NCBI RefSeq assembly: GCF_023241715.1
Contig: NZ_JALQCW010000053.1
Coordinates: 1 to 62,326 of the forward strand
Reading direction: 5' to 3'
Source: Pseudomonas morbosilactucae
Lineage (GTDB): Bacteria; Pseudomonadota; Gammaproteobacteria; Pseudomonadales; Pseudomonadaceae
DNA: 62,326 nt
How positions within the stretch are numbered: position 1 is the stretch's first letter; every line of letters begins with the position of its first letter. The notes under the pieces were generated by a model. The model made no database searches. It worked only from the letters and a program-made list of their open reading frames with translations, and was not told where the DNA came from. Shown here piece after piece: positions 25,414-35,476 of this stretch. A program made the translations under genes and the position numbers.

Positions 25414-26874
25414 TCAGAACAGTCGCAGCTTCGGCGCTTGTTCCGCCACCGGCTCGTTTTTCGCCGTCTGCTCGTTCCAGCCGCCGCCGAGGGCCTTGTA
25501 CAGGTTGACCTCGCTGGTCAGCTGGGACAGGCGGTCGGTGATCAAGGCCTGTTGGGCGCTGAACAACGAACGCTGGGCATCGAGGAAGGTCAGGTTGCTG
25601 TCGACCCCGATCCGGTAGCGACGCTCGGCCAGGCGGTAGTAATCCTGGTTGGCGTTGACGAAATCACGCTGGGCCTGCAACTGCTGGTTGTAGGTCTGGC
25701 GTGCCGCCAGCCCATCGGAGACTTCCTGGAAGGCGGTCTGGATGGACTTTTCGTATTGCGCGACGGTGATTTCTTTCTGGATTTTCGAGTAATCCAGGCT
25801 GGCGCGCAGGCTGCCGGCGTTGAAGATCGGCAGGTTGATCTGCGGCTGGAACAGCCAGGTCCCCGACCCCCCCTTGAACAGGCCGGACAGGTCCGGACTC
25901 AGGCTGCCGGCGTTGGCGGTCAGGCTGATGCTCGGGAAGAACGCCGCCCGTGCCGCGCCGATGTTGGCGTTGGCCGCCTTGAGGCTGTGCTCGGCCTGGA
26001 GAATATCCGGGCGTCGTTGCAGCAGCTCCGACGGCAGGCCGGCCGGCAACTCGCTCAGCAGGTCGGCCGACAGTGGTTGTGCACCTGGCAGGTTGCCCGG
26101 AACCGCCGTGCCCAGCAGCAGGGTCAGGCTGTTTTCATCCTGGGCCACTTGGCGGGTGTAACGCGCCAGTTGCACCCGGGCATTTTCCACCGAGGTGCGC
26201 GCCTGGCTCAGGTCCAGGGCCGAGGCCACGCCGACTTCATTGCTGCGCGAGGTGAGCTTGAAGCTCTCTTCGTAGGCGTTCAGGGTGTCCTGGGTCAGCT
26301 TCAGCAGTTCCTTGTCGGCCTGCCAGGTCAGGTAGGCGTTGGCCACGCTGGCCACCAGGCTGATCTGGGTGCTGCGCCGAGCCTCTTCGCTGGAGAAGTA
26401 GGTCTGCAGGGCTTGCTCGCTCAGGCTGCGAACGCGACCGAACAGGTCCAGTTCGTAGGCGCTGATGCCCAGGGTTGCCGAGTACTGGCTGCTGATCGCC
26501 GCTTCGCCGGTCTGGGAAACCCGTGCCGGCGTGCGCTGGCGGCTGCCGCTGCCGGTCGCCGATACCGCAGGGAACAGGTCCGCCCGCTGGATCTGGTACT
26601 GGGCGGCATACGCGTCGATGTTCAAGGCCGCGACCTTGAGGTCGCGGTTGTTCTCCAAGGCGGTCTGAATCAATTGCTGCAGGGCCGGGTCATGGAAGAA
26701 CTGGCGCCAGCCCTGTTCGGCGGCCGCCTGGTTGGCGGCCTCCGCTGGCGAGTAGGCCGGGCCTTGCGGGTACTGCGCCGCTACCGGCGCTTGCGGCTGC
26801 TGATAGTCAGGGATCAGCGAGCAACCACTCAGCACTGCCGCCGTGATTGCCAGGGAGAGTAGCGACTTGCTCAT
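25414..26874 (-). CDS. ttgC: RND efflux outer-membrane channel TtgC/OprM/EmhC
   Basis: The 486-residue lipoprotein of the TolC/OMF family begins MSKSLLSLAITAAVLSGCSL with a lipobox (LSGC). The two structural repeats are visible, with the conserved YELDLFGRVRSL in the first and QINLPIFNAGSLRASLDY in the second. It forms the outer-membrane exit duct for the TtgAB pump. It starts in a 4-base ATGA overlap with ttgB. P. aeruginosa OprM and P. fluorescens EmhC are the equivalents. A strong terminator follows. Confidence 0.95.
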   Translation of the reverse strand: MSKSLLSLAITAAVLSGCSLIPDYQQPQAPVAAQYPQGPAYSPAEAANQAAAEQGWRQFFHDPALQQLIQTALENNRDLKVAALNIDAYAAQYQIQRADLFPAVSATGSGSRQRTPARVSQTGEAAISSQYSATLGISAYELDLFGRVRSLSEQALQTYFSSEEARRSTQISLVASVANAYLTWQADKELLKLTQDTLNAYEESFKLTSRSNEVGVASALDLSQARTSVENARVQLARYTRQVAQDENSLTLLLGTAVPGNLPGAQPLSADLLSELPAGLPSELLQRRPDILQAEHSLKAANANIGAARAAFFPSISLTANAGSLSPDLSGLFKGGSGTWLFQPQINLPIFNAGSLRASLDYSKIQKEITVAQYEKSIQTAFQEVSDGLAARQTYNQQLQAQRDFVNANQDYYRLAERRYRIGVDSNLTFLDAQRSLFSAQQALITDRLSQLTSEVNLYKALGGGWNEQTAKNEPVAEQAPKLRLF

Positions 26875-29800
26875 TGGCCAGCCTCTTTAGGAGTTTCAGT
26901 GGTGACGTTCTTGCGGCGGCCCATCGCGGTCACGATCACGAAGAACAGCGGTACCCAGAAGATCGCCAGAACGGTGGCGGTAATCATACCGCCAATTACC
27001 CCGGTACCAATGGCGTGCTGGCTGCCCGAACCGGCACCGCTGGAGATTGCCAGCGGCAGTACGCCGAGGATAAAGGCCATGGACGTCATGATGATCGGGC
27101 GCAGACGCATCCGGGATGCTTCGACGGCCGATTCGATGATGCCCTTGCCCTGTTCATGCAGTTCCTTGGCGAACTCGACGATCAGGATCGCGTTCTTCGC
27201 CGCAAGCCCCACCGTCACCAGCAAGCCCACCTGGAAGAACACGTCGTTGGACAGCCCGCGCAGGCTGGTGGCCATCAGTGCACCGAGAACCCCCAGCGGC
27301 ACCACCAGTACCACCGCGATCGGGATCGACCAGCTTTCGTACAGCGCTGCCAGGCAGAGGAAGACCACCAGCAACGACAGGGCGTACAACGCAGGCGCCT
27401 GGGAGCCGGACAGACGTTCTTCATAAGACAGGCCGGTCCAGGCGTAACCGACGCCCGCTGGCAGTTTCTTGGCGATCTGCTCGACTTCCGCCATGGCGTC
27501 ACCGGTACTGTAGCCAGGTGCTGGCGTACCGAGGATTTCCATCGCCGCTACACCGTTATAGCGCGAGAGTTTCGGCGAACCGAAGATCCAGTGGCCCGAG
27601 GCGATGGCCGACAGTGGCACCATTTTCCCGGAGTCGCTGCGCACGAACCATTTGTTCAGGTCTTCAGGGGACATCCGGCCTGCGGCCTCACCCTGGAGAT
27701 AGACCTTCTTCACCCGACCACGGTCGATGAAGTCGTTGACGTAGCTACCGCCCAGGGCAATCGCCAGGGTCTGGTTGATGCTCGACAGGCTGATGCCCTG
27801 CGCGCTGGCCTTCTCGTCGTCGATGGTGAGTTCGTACTGCGGCTCATCGTTGACGCCGTTGGGGCGCACGCCTGCGAGGATCTTGCTTTGCGAGGCCATG
27901 CCGAGGAACTGGTTACGGGCCTCCATCAACTTGTCGTGGCCGACGCCGCCCTGGTCTTGCAGGAACACGTCGAAACCGGTGGCGTTACCCAACTCCAGGA
28001 CCGACGGCGGCACGATGGCAAATACCATGGCGTCCTTGAAGGTCTGGGAGAAGTAGCCTTGGGCCCGCTTCGCCACTTCGAACACCGACTGCGACGCATC
28101 CCGCTCGTCCCAGGGCTTGAGCATCACGAACGCCAGGCCGGAGCTTTGGCCGCGACCCGCGAAGTTGAAGCCATTCACGGTGAACACCGACTTCACAGCC
28201 TTGCCTTCGCCTGGCTCGCCTTCCTTGTCGTTCAACAAGAAGATGCGCATGTCGTCGATGACTTTCTGCGTGCGTTCCGCTGAAGAGCCGACCGGCGTCT
28301 GCACCTGGGCAAAGATCACGCCCTGGTCTTCCTCGGGCAGGAACGCGCCGGAATCCGGGTGAACAGCCAGATCATGCCGGCGAAGATGATCACGTAGACC
28401 AGCAGCGACGGAAACTTGTGCTTGATCATGTTGCCGACGCCGCGCTCGTAGCTCAGAACGCCACGGTCGAAGTTACGGTTGAACCAGCCAAAGAAACCGC
28501 GTTTGGGTTGGCCGTGCTTTTCCGGGTCGATCGGCTTGAGCATGGTGGCGCACAAGGCCGGGGTGAAGATCAGGGCAACCAGTACCGACAGCGCCATCGC
28601 CGAGACAATGGTGATGGAGAACTGTTTGTAGATCACGCCCGTGGAGCCGCCGAAGAACGCCATGGGCAGCAGTACCGCGGACAGCACCAGGGCAATACCC
28701 ACCAATGCGCCCTGGATCTGGCCCATGGATTTGACCGTCGCCTCCTTGGGCGACAGATGCTCCTCGGCCATGACCCGCTCGACGTTTTCCACCACCACGA
28801 TCGCATCGTCCACCAATAGACCGATGGCCAGGATCATGCCGAACATGGTCAGGGTGTTGATGGTGAAACCGAAGGCCGCGAGGATGCCGAAGGTCCCCAG
28901 GAGTACAACCGGCACGGTCATCGTGGTGATGATGGTGGCGCGGAAGTTCTGCAGGAACAGGTACATCACCAGGAACACCAGGACGATCGCCTCGATCAGG
29001 GTGTGAACCACACCGGAGATCGATTCGGTCACCACGGGGGTGGTGTCATACGGGACCACGGCTTTCATGCCCGGCGGGAAGAACGGCTCCAGGGACGCGA
29101 CCGTGGCGCGAATGGCCTTGGCGGTGTCCAGGGCGTTGGCGCCCGAGGCCAGCTTGATTGCCATGCCGGAAGCCGGTTTGCCGTTGAACTGTGCACTGAT
29201 GCTGTAGTTCTGGCCGCCCAGCTCAACACGAGCCACGTCGCCCAGGCGAACCTGGGAACCGTCGGTGTTGACCCGCAGCAGGATCTTTTCAAACTGCTCG
29301 GCGGTTTGCAGGCGCGTCTTGCCGATGATGGTGGCGTTCAGCTGGGTGCCGGGCAGGGCAGGCAAGCCGCCCAACTGGCCGGTGGCCACTTGCACGTTCT
29401 GCGCCTGGATGGCGGTGCTGACATCCACCGGAGTCATCTGGAAGTTGTTCAACTTGGCCGGGTCCAGCCAGATACGCATGGCGTACTGGGAACCGAAGAC
29501 CTGGAAGTCACCCACGCCCGAGGTCCGCGAGATCGGGTCCTGGATGTTGGAAACGATGTAGTTGGACAGGTCGTCCTTGTTCATGCTGCCGTCTTCCGAC
29601 ACCAGCCCGATCACCATCAGGAAGTTCTTCACCGACTTGGTCACGCGGATACCCTGCTGCTGCACTTCTTGCGGCAGCAGTGGGGTCGCCAGGTTCAGTT
29701 TGTTCTGCACCTGAACCTGGGCGATGTCCGGGTTGGTACCCTGGTTGAACGTCGCGGTGATGGTCATGCTGCCGTCGGAGTTACTGTCCGAGGCGACGTA

Positions 29801-30028
29801 ACGCAGGTTGTCGATACCGTTGAGCTGTTGCTCGATGACCTGAACCACGGTGTCCTGCACGGTTTGTGCGGAAGCGCCTGGGTAGGTGACCTGGATATCA
29901 ATGGCCGTTGGTGCAATGGCCGGGTACTGGTTGATGGGGAGCTTGAGGATCGATAGTGCCCCGACCAGCATGATCACCAGGGCAATTACCCAGGCGAAAA
30001 TGGGACGGTCGATAAAGAATTTCGACAT
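26871..30028 (-). pseudogene. ttgB: RND efflux inner-membrane pump TtgB/MexB/EmhB, one frameshift
   Basis: The RND pump uses proton flow to expel antibiotics, solvents and aromatic compounds. The N-terminal part (MSKFFIDRPIFAWVIALVIM) reads well through the first periplasmic domain and segments 2-6, with the proton-relay Asp pair in GLLVDDAIVVVENVERV, up to FTRIP. There the frame breaks. It resumes at EEDQGVIFAQVQTPVGSS, encoded from about 28340 downward, and continues to the C-terminus. One missing base around 28344-28350 (GCGGCG read as GCGCG) explains the split; the repaired protein is about 1051 residues, the normal length. The gene is in operon with ttgA (3 bases between) and ttgC (overlap). 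A sequencing error is more likely than a dead pump. Confidence 0.95.
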
Positions 30029-30031
30029 GAA

Positions 30032-31177
30032 TTACTCCCCTTTGCCAGCGGCAGCAGCAGGAGCGGTGGTGCCAGCGGCCTGGGCGTTGGTGGCATCCTT
30101 GACTTGGACTTCGATGCCCGGCTTGATGAATTGCAAGCCTTCGGTGATCACGCGGTCACCGGCGTTCAAGCCTTTTTCCACCAGCCAATAGGCGCCGGCG
30201 GTGCGGTTGGCGACCAGGACGCGCTGTTCAACCTTGTTGTCCTGGTTGACCACCATCGCGGTTGGAATGCCCTTGAGGTCACGGGTCACACCTTGCTGCG
30301 GCGCGAGGATGGCCTTGGCGTTCACACCCGCCTGCAGCTGCGCGTGGACAAACATGCCCGGCAGCAGGGTGTGGTCTGGGTTGGGGAACACAGCGCGAAG
30401 TGTTACGGAACCGGTGGTTTCGTCCACGGACACTTCGGAGAACTCCAGCTTGCCGTCCTGGCCGTATTCGCTGCCGTCTTCCAGGGTCAGCTTGACCTTG
30501 GCGGAGTTGGCACCGGCTTTCTGCAACTGGCCACTTTCCAGGTCACGACGCAGCTTCAGCATCTCGGCGGAAGATTGCGTAACGTCGACGTAGATGGGGT
30601 CCAGCTGCTGGATCACGGCCATGGCGTCGGTTTGGCCGTTGCTGACCAGTGCACCTTCGGTCACCGAGGAGCGGCCGATGCGCCCGGAAATCGGGGCGAA
30701 GACCTTGGTGTAGCGCACGTTGATCTGGGCCGTCTGCAAGCTGGCTTCCGACTGCAGGCGGTTAGCCATTGCGGTGTCGTATTCCTGGCGACTCACGGCT
30801 TGCTCATCCACCAACTGCTTGTAGCGGTCGGAGATCGACTTGGTGGATTGCAGGTTGGCTTGGGCACTTTTCAGGGTTGCCTCATAGACCGACGGATCAA
30901 TTTGGTAAAGCTGTTGCCCTTCCTTGACGTCGCCGCCTTCCTTGAAAAGGCGCTTGAGAATGATGCCGTTGACCTGAGGACGAACTTCGGCAATGCGGTA
31001 CGCAGTGGTACGACCCGGCAGCTCCGACGTCAGGGTGAAGGCTTGAGGTTGTAGGGTGACTACGCCGACCTGAGGGGTCTGAGGGGCCGGAGCCGCCTCT
31101 TCCTTTTTACATCCGCTGAGCAGCGATGCCAGGGCGACGGCAGTAACCAGAGCGGTAACAGCTGGCTTGAGTTGCAT
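30032..31177 (-). CDS. ttgA: RND efflux periplasmic adaptor TtgA/MexA/EmhA
   Basis: The 381-residue membrane-fusion lipoprotein has signal and lipobox ASLLSGC at residues 18-24 or so, then lipoyl and alpha-hairpin domains (YQIDPSVYEATLKSAQANLQS) and the beta-barrel region. It links TtgB to TtgC across the periplasm. The ATG at 31177 is preferred to an upstream in-frame codon because GAGGATC precedes it and the signal peptide starts there. It is the first gene of the efflux operon, divergent from the TetR regulator across a shared operator. Confidence 0.95.
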   Translation of the reverse strand: MQLKPAVTALVTAVALASLLSGCKKEEAAPAPQTPQVGVVTLQPQAFTLTSELPGRTTAYRIAEVRPQVNGIILKRLFKEGGDVKEGQQLYQIDPSVYEATLKSAQANLQSTKSISDRYKQLVDEQAVSRQEYDTAMANRLQSEASLQTAQINVRYTKVFAPISGRIGRSSVTEGALVSNGQTDAMAVIQQLDPIYVDVTQSSAEMLKLRRDLESGQLQKAGANSAKVKLTLEDGSEYGQDGKLEFSEVSVDETTGSVTLRAVFPNPDHTLLPGMFVHAQLQAGVNAKAILAPQQGVTRDLKGIPTAMVVNQDNKVEQRVLVANRTAGAYWLVEKGLNAGDRVITEGLQFIKPGIEVQVKDATNAQAAGTTAPAAAAGKGE

Positions 31178-31264
31178 GAAGATCCTCGGGTCAGGCACGC
31201 GAGATGCGCACAAGAAAAGTGGAAGGGTAAAAAAAGAGTGCTGAGTGGATAAGTAGCTTGCTAA

Positions 31265-31300
31265 GGAATATACTTACGTTCATGGTTGTTTGTAAATACC
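31265..31300. promoter_or_regulatory. TtgR/EmhR operator in the divergent ttgA-ttgR promoter region
   Basis: This stretch (GGAATATACTTACGTTCATG, then GTTGTTTGTAAATACC) is almost identical to the P. putida TtgR operator as I remember it, read on the opposite strand: TATTTACAAACAACCATGAA, then a TGTAAGTATATTCC-like half. It lies between ttgA and the TetR gene, where TtgR represses both divergent promoters until an antibiotic or plant phenolic binds it. Confidence 0.85.
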
Positions 31301-31444
31301 TTTCGGCTGCGTATCCACACGGTTACAGAGGCCGTTTCAAAGGTTGAATTGTAGGCTGGGTAAACGGCACCAGAGAGGCCGTTCCATATTTATTCAGAAG
31401 GTCTTCATGCATCGCTTGAGGATCCTGATCGAGGTTTGACTGCC

Positions 31445-32076
31445 ATGGTCCGCCGTACCAAAGAGGAAGCTCAAGAAACCCGTAACCAGATACTCGAGGC
31501 GGCTGAAAAAGCCTTTTACGAGCGCGGTGTTGCGCGTACCACCCTGGCCGATATTGCGACATTGGCGGGGGTGACTCGGGGCGCTATTTACTGGCACTTC
31601 AGTAACAAGGCCGACCTGGTGCAAGCCATGCTCGATAGCTTGCGTGAGCCGTTGGATGAGATGGCCAAGGCCAGTGAAAATGTAGATGAGATGGACCCGT
31701 TGGGCTGCATGCGCAACCTGCTGATTCATTTGTTTCATCAAGTTGCCCTGGACCCGAAGACCCGACGCATCAATGAGATTTTGTTTCATAAGTGCGAGTT
31801 CACCGATGAAATGTGCGACTTGCGTCGTCAGCGGCGCTCGGCCAGCCTGGATTGCAACGTGCACATCGAACTGGCGTTGCGCAATGCAGTGAACCGGGGG
31901 CAATTGCCGAAAACCTGGACACGGCCCGTGCGGCTATCACCCTGCATGCCTTTATCGACGGCATGCTGTATCAGTGGCTGTTGGCGCCGGAAAGTTTCGC
32001 GCTGCACGCCGAGGCCGAACGCTGGATCGACATCGGCCTGGATATGCTGCGCGTGAGCCCTAGCCTGCGTCATTAA
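31445..32076 (+). pseudogene. ttgR: TetR-family efflux repressor TtgR/EmhR, one frameshift
   Basis: The repressor senses drugs and aromatic compounds and controls the adjacent pump operon. The N-terminal DNA-binding domain is intact (MVRRTKEEAQETRNQILEAA ... LADIATLAGVTRGAIYWHF). The ligand domain reads normally through INEILFHKCEFTDEMC to NRGQLP, then shifts frame and finishes as LDTARAAITLHAFIDGMLYQ to LDMLRVSPSLRH. Adding one G at about 31908-31910 (CCGAAAA to CCGGAAAA) restores a 210-residue protein, the length of P. putida TtgR. GAGG precedes the ATG at 31445. If the shift were real the repressor would lose its last helices and the pump would be derepressed, although the pump gene shows a similar lesion. 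Confidence 0.93.
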
Positions 32077-32182
32077 GACAACCTGTGAAATTGAGTCCAG
32101 GTGTGTCAACGCCCACCCCGCTGGAAGATCACTCCCCGTGCTCGCGTTGTTTCAATGGCGTGCTTTTATATACGTGCGGGCT

Positions 32183-32206
32183 CTATCTTGATAGATAGCG
32201 AGCTAT
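32183..32206. promoter_or_regulatory. Two adjacent short palindromes, possible operator
   Basis: CTATC-TT-GATAG (32183-32194) and ATAGC-GA-GCTAT (32195-32206) are two perfect 5-base inverted repeats placed side by side with no gap, 34 bases before the DMT transporter ATG. They may bind a dimeric regulator or overlap the promoter. Confidence 0.4.
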
Positions 32207-32239
32207 GTATTTTGTAGGAAATTTGTGTCGAGCGTGTAA

Positions 32240-33124
32240 ATGAGTGTGAGTGCCTCCGTCTTCAAGGGCTCCGAGCAGCCCATCAAAGGCATCGCCCTGA
32301 TCTGTCTGGCGGTGTTGCTGTTCGCCAGCCACGACACCCTGTCCAAGTACCTGTCCGGCTTCTACCCCATCGTCATGGTGGTCTGGGCCCGCTACGTGGT
32401 GCATACCTTGTTGATGCTGGTGGTGTTCGTTCCGCGCAGCGGTTTTTCAGCAGTGGTGCGCACCAAGCGTCCCGGCCTGCAGTTGCTGCGGGCGTTGTGC
32501 CTGATCGGGACCAGCCTGTTCTTCACCACGGGCTTGCGCTACATCCCGTTGGCGGAAGCCACGGCGGTCAACTTCCTGGCGCCGCTATTGGTCACTGCTC
32601 TGTCCGTGCCACTATTGGGCGAGCGGGTCACGCGCAGCCAGTGGCTGGCGGTGTTGGCGGGTTTTGTCGGGGTATTGATTGTGGTGCGTCCCGGCGGCGC
32701 ATTGTTCACGCCGGCGATTCTGCTGCCGCTGTGCTCAGCCCTGTGTTTCGGCTTCTATCAATTGCTCACGCGCAAACTCAGCGGCATCGATAGCCCGACC
32801 ACCAGCAACTTCCTCACCGGGATTCTCAACAGTCTGATCATGAGTGCGCTGCTGCCGTTTTTCTGGAGCACTCCGAGCCTGCTGCACGGCCTGTTCATGA
32901 TCGGCTTGGGGGCCTGTGGCATGCTCGGCCATATGTTGCTGACCCAGGCGTTTCGCCATGCTGCTCCGGCGATGCTGGCGCCGTTCAGCTACGGGCAGAT
33001 TCTGTTTGCCGGTCTCTATGGCTACCTGATTTTCGATCACACCCCCGACACCTATGGGGTGGTCGGTATCACGGTGATTTGCCTCAGTGGTTTGGCGGTA
33101 GCCTGGGTACAACGCAAGACTTGA
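32240..33124 (+). CDS. EamA/DMT-family transporter
   Basis: The 294-residue inner-membrane protein has ten hydrophobic segments arranged as two EamA halves (the first containing ASHDTLSKYLSGFYPI, the second AFRHAAPAMLAPFSYGQI). Members export metabolites or amino acids or take up small compounds; the substrate is unknown. The ATG at 32240 has no strong ribosome binding site; TAGGAA lies too far upstream. It stands alone between the TetR gene and a convergent alkene-reductase gene and ends at a shared terminator. Confidence 0.85.
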   Translation: MSVSASVFKGSEQPIKGIALICLAVLLFASHDTLSKYLSGFYPIVMVVWARYVVHTLLMLVVFVPRSGFSAVVRTKRPGLQLLRALCLIGTSLFFTTGLRYIPLAEATAVNFLAPLLVTALSVPLLGERVTRSQWLAVLAGFVGVLIVVRPGGALFTPAILLPLCSALCFGFYQLLTRKLSGIDSPTTSNFLTGILNSLIMSALLPFFWSTPSLLHGLFMIGLGACGMLGHMLLTQAFRHAAPAMLAPFSYGQILFAGLYGYLIFDHTPDTYGVVGITVICLSGLAVAWVQRKT

Positions 33125-33160
33125 GTCGCTCGCTACCCTTTACCAGTGGCCACAAACAAC

Positions 33161-33193
33161 AAAGCCCCGACTCGTTAGAGCCGGGGGCTTTTT
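33161..33193. terminator. Terminator between the DMT and alkene-reductase genes
   Basis: AAAGCCCCGACTC-GTTA-GAGCCGGGGGCTTTTT folds into a strong stem with A and T flanks. It can serve both converging genes. Confidence 0.88.
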
Positions 33194-33209
33194 CATGCCG
33201 CGCTGAACC

Positions 33210-34258
33210 TTACAACGTCGGGTAGTCGATGTAGCCGACCGGGCCCTGGCCGTAGAAGGTTTCCGGGTGCGGCTCGTTCAATGGGGCGTCGGCCTTCAAG
33301 CGTGCTGGCAGGTCCGGGTTGGCGATGAAGGGGACGCCGAAGGCCACTGCATCGGCCTTGCCGCTGGCCAGCCAGGCATTGGCGCTGTCTTTGGTGAAGC
33401 GTTCGTTGGCGATGTAAGGGCCGCCAAAGGCCTCTTTGAGTTGCGGGCCGAGGCTGTCGGCCCCTTCTTTTTCGCGGGAGCAGATAAAGGCGATGCCGCG
33501 CTTGCCCAGTTCACGTGCCACGTAGGTGAAGGTCTCTGCGAGGTTCTCGTCGCCCATGTCATGGGAGTCGGCGCGGGGTGACAGGTGCACGCCCACGCGG
33601 CCGGCGCCCCAGATTTCAATGGCGGCGTCGGTGACTTCCAGCAGCAGGCGGGCACGGTTTTCCAGGGAGCCGCCGTAGTTGTCGGTGCGCTGGTTGGTGC
33701 TGCTTTGCAGGAACTGGTCCAGCAGGTAGCCGTTGGCACCGTGGATTTCCACGCCGTCGAAACCGGCGCCTTGGCGTTTTCCGCACCCACGCGGTAGGCG
33801 TCGATGATGTCGGCGATTTCAGCGGTTTCCAGGGCGCGCGGGGTCGGGTAGTCGGACAGAGGGCGCACCAGGCTGACGTGGCCTTTAGGCTGCAGGGCAC
33901 TCGGTGCGACCGGGGTTTCACCATTCAGGTAGGACGGGTGCGAGATACGCCCCACGTGCCACAGTTGCAGGAAGATCTTGCCGCCGGCGCCGTGGATGGC
34001 CTTGGTCACGTTGCTCCAGCCACGGACCTGGTCGTTGGACCAGATGCCAGGGGTATCCGGGTAGCCGACGCCCATCGGGGTGACCGACGTGGCTTCGCTG
34101 AGAATCAGGCCCGCGGAGGCACGTTGCACGTAGTACTCGGCCATCAGCGAGTTGGGCACACGGCCTGCGTCGGCGCGGCAGCGGGTCAGTGGGGCCATGA
34201 TGATGCGGTTGGACAGCTCCAGGTCGCCCAGTGTGATCGGGTCAAAAATCGTCGTCAT
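33210..34258 (-). pseudogene. Old-yellow-enzyme alkene reductase (NemA/XenB-like), one frameshift
   Basis: FMN-dependent reductase of activated alkenes, nitro-esters and N-ethylmaleimide. The first half reads MTTIFDPITLGDLELSNRII, APLTRCRA and KIFLQLWHVGRISHPSY, up to RVGAENAK, then the frame breaks. The second half resumes with VEIHGANGYLLDQFLQSSTNQRTD, containing the His-x-x-Asn flavin/substrate site, and ends GQGPVGYIDYPTL. One C missing around 33765-33770 (GGCCGCC read as GGCGCC) restores a protein of about 349 residues. The ATG at 34258 is preceded by GAAGGG 8 bases upstream. It is the last gene of an ArsR-MFS-reductase operon, so its expression is probably induced by a reactive chemical sensed by the ArsR protein. 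Confidence 0.92.
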
Positions 34259-34291
34259 GAAGTACACCCTTCTTTAAATGAAATGAACGTA

Positions 34292-35458
34292 TCAATGAGT
34301 CGCAGGCGCCAGGTCGGGGTTGCCGCCCTGGCGAAAGGTAATCAGCGTCACCAGCAGCGCGAGCACCGCCAGCAGGGCCGCCGCCAGTGGCACGCTGGTC
34401 AGGCCGAAACCGTGGGCGATGACGCTGCCGCCCACCCAGGCGCCCAGGGCGTTGCCGATGTTGAAGGCGCCAATGTTCAGGGTCGACACCAGGTTCGGCG
34501 CGGCCTTGCCGAAGCTCACCACGTTGACCTGCAGGGCCGGCACGGCGGCAAAGGACGCTGTGGCCCAGAGGAACAGGGTGATCTCGGTAGGAATCAGCGC
34601 GACGCTGGTCCAGCTCAGTACCGTGGACACCACCGCCATGGCGACGAAGACCCCGATCAGGGTGGCGCCCAGGCGTTTGTCCGCCAGCTTGCCGCCGATG
34701 ATGTTGCCCAGGGTCAGGCCCAGGCCGATCAGCAGCAGGGTCCAGGTCACGCCGTCGGGCGACACACCGGTGACATCCCCCAGCAGCGGGGCGACATAAG
34801 TGAAGAGGGTGAACATCGAGGCGGCGAACAACGCGGTCATGCTCAGGGACAGCCAGATGCCAGCGCCCTTGAGGGCAGCGAGTTCCGAACGCATGTCGAG
34901 TTTTTCTTCATCGCGCTTGGCCGGCAGAAAGCGGATCAGGCCGATCAGTGCAATCACGCCGATCACGGTCACCGCCCAGAAGGTCGAACGCCAGCCGGCA
35001 TCCTGGCCCAGGGCGGTGCCCAGCGGCACGCCGAGAACGTTGGCCAGGGTCAAGCCGGTGAACATCAAAGCCACCGCCGAGGCGCGTTTGTTGGCAGGCA
35101 CCAAGCCGGCGGCGACCACCGAACCGATACCAAAGAAGGCGCCGTGGCACAGGGCCGTGACCACCCGGGCAAACATCAGCACGTTGTAGTCACTGGCCAG
35201 GGCGCACAGCAGGTTGCCGACGATAAAAATCCCCATCAACGCCACCAGGGCGGCCTTGCGCGGTAGCTTGGCCGTGGCCAGGGCCATGAAGGGCGCGCCG
35301 ATGGCCACGCCCAGGGCGTACCCGGTCACCAGCCAGCCGGCACTGGGGATCGACACACCGAGGTCCTTCGCCACATCGGGCAACAGGCCCATGATGACGA
35401 ACTCGGTGGTGCCGATGGCGAAGGCACTCAAGGCCAGGATGATGAGCGAGAGGGGCAT
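34292..35458 (-). CDS. MFS efflux transporter (AraJ/YdhP type)
   Basis: The 388-residue protein with 12 hydrophobic segments starts MPLSLIILALSAFAIGTTEF; this GTTEFV motif in segment 1 marks the drug/sugar efflux branch of the MFS (DHA1). It shares an operon with the upstream ArsR-family regulator (18 bases) and the downstream alkene reductase (33 bases). Efflux of the same toxic electrophile handled by the reductase is a reasonable inference. Confidence 0.88.
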   Translation of the reverse strand: MPLSLIILALSAFAIGTTEFVIMGLLPDVAKDLGVSIPSAGWLVTGYALGVAIGAPFMALATAKLPRKAALVALMGIFIVGNLLCALASDYNVLMFARVVTALCHGAFFGIGSVVAAGLVPANKRASAVALMFTGLTLANVLGVPLGTALGQDAGWRSTFWAVTVIGVIALIGLIRFLPAKRDEEKLDMRSELAALKGAGIWLSLSMTALFAASMFTLFTYVAPLLGDVTGVSPDGVTWTLLLIGLGLTLGNIIGGKLADKRLGATLIGVFVAMAVVSTVLSWTSVALIPTEITLFLWATASFAAVPALQVNVVSFGKAAPNLVSTLNIGAFNIGNALGAWVGGSVIAHGFGLTSVPLAAALLAVLALLVTLITFRQGGNPDLAPATH

Positions 35459-35476
35459 TGATGGATCCTTGTCAGG

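Noticed and set aside
10124..34258. Programmed frameshifting as the cause of the five split genes
   Set aside because: No slippery heptamer with a downstream structure is seen, and the affected families do not use recoding. Missing bases explain all five.
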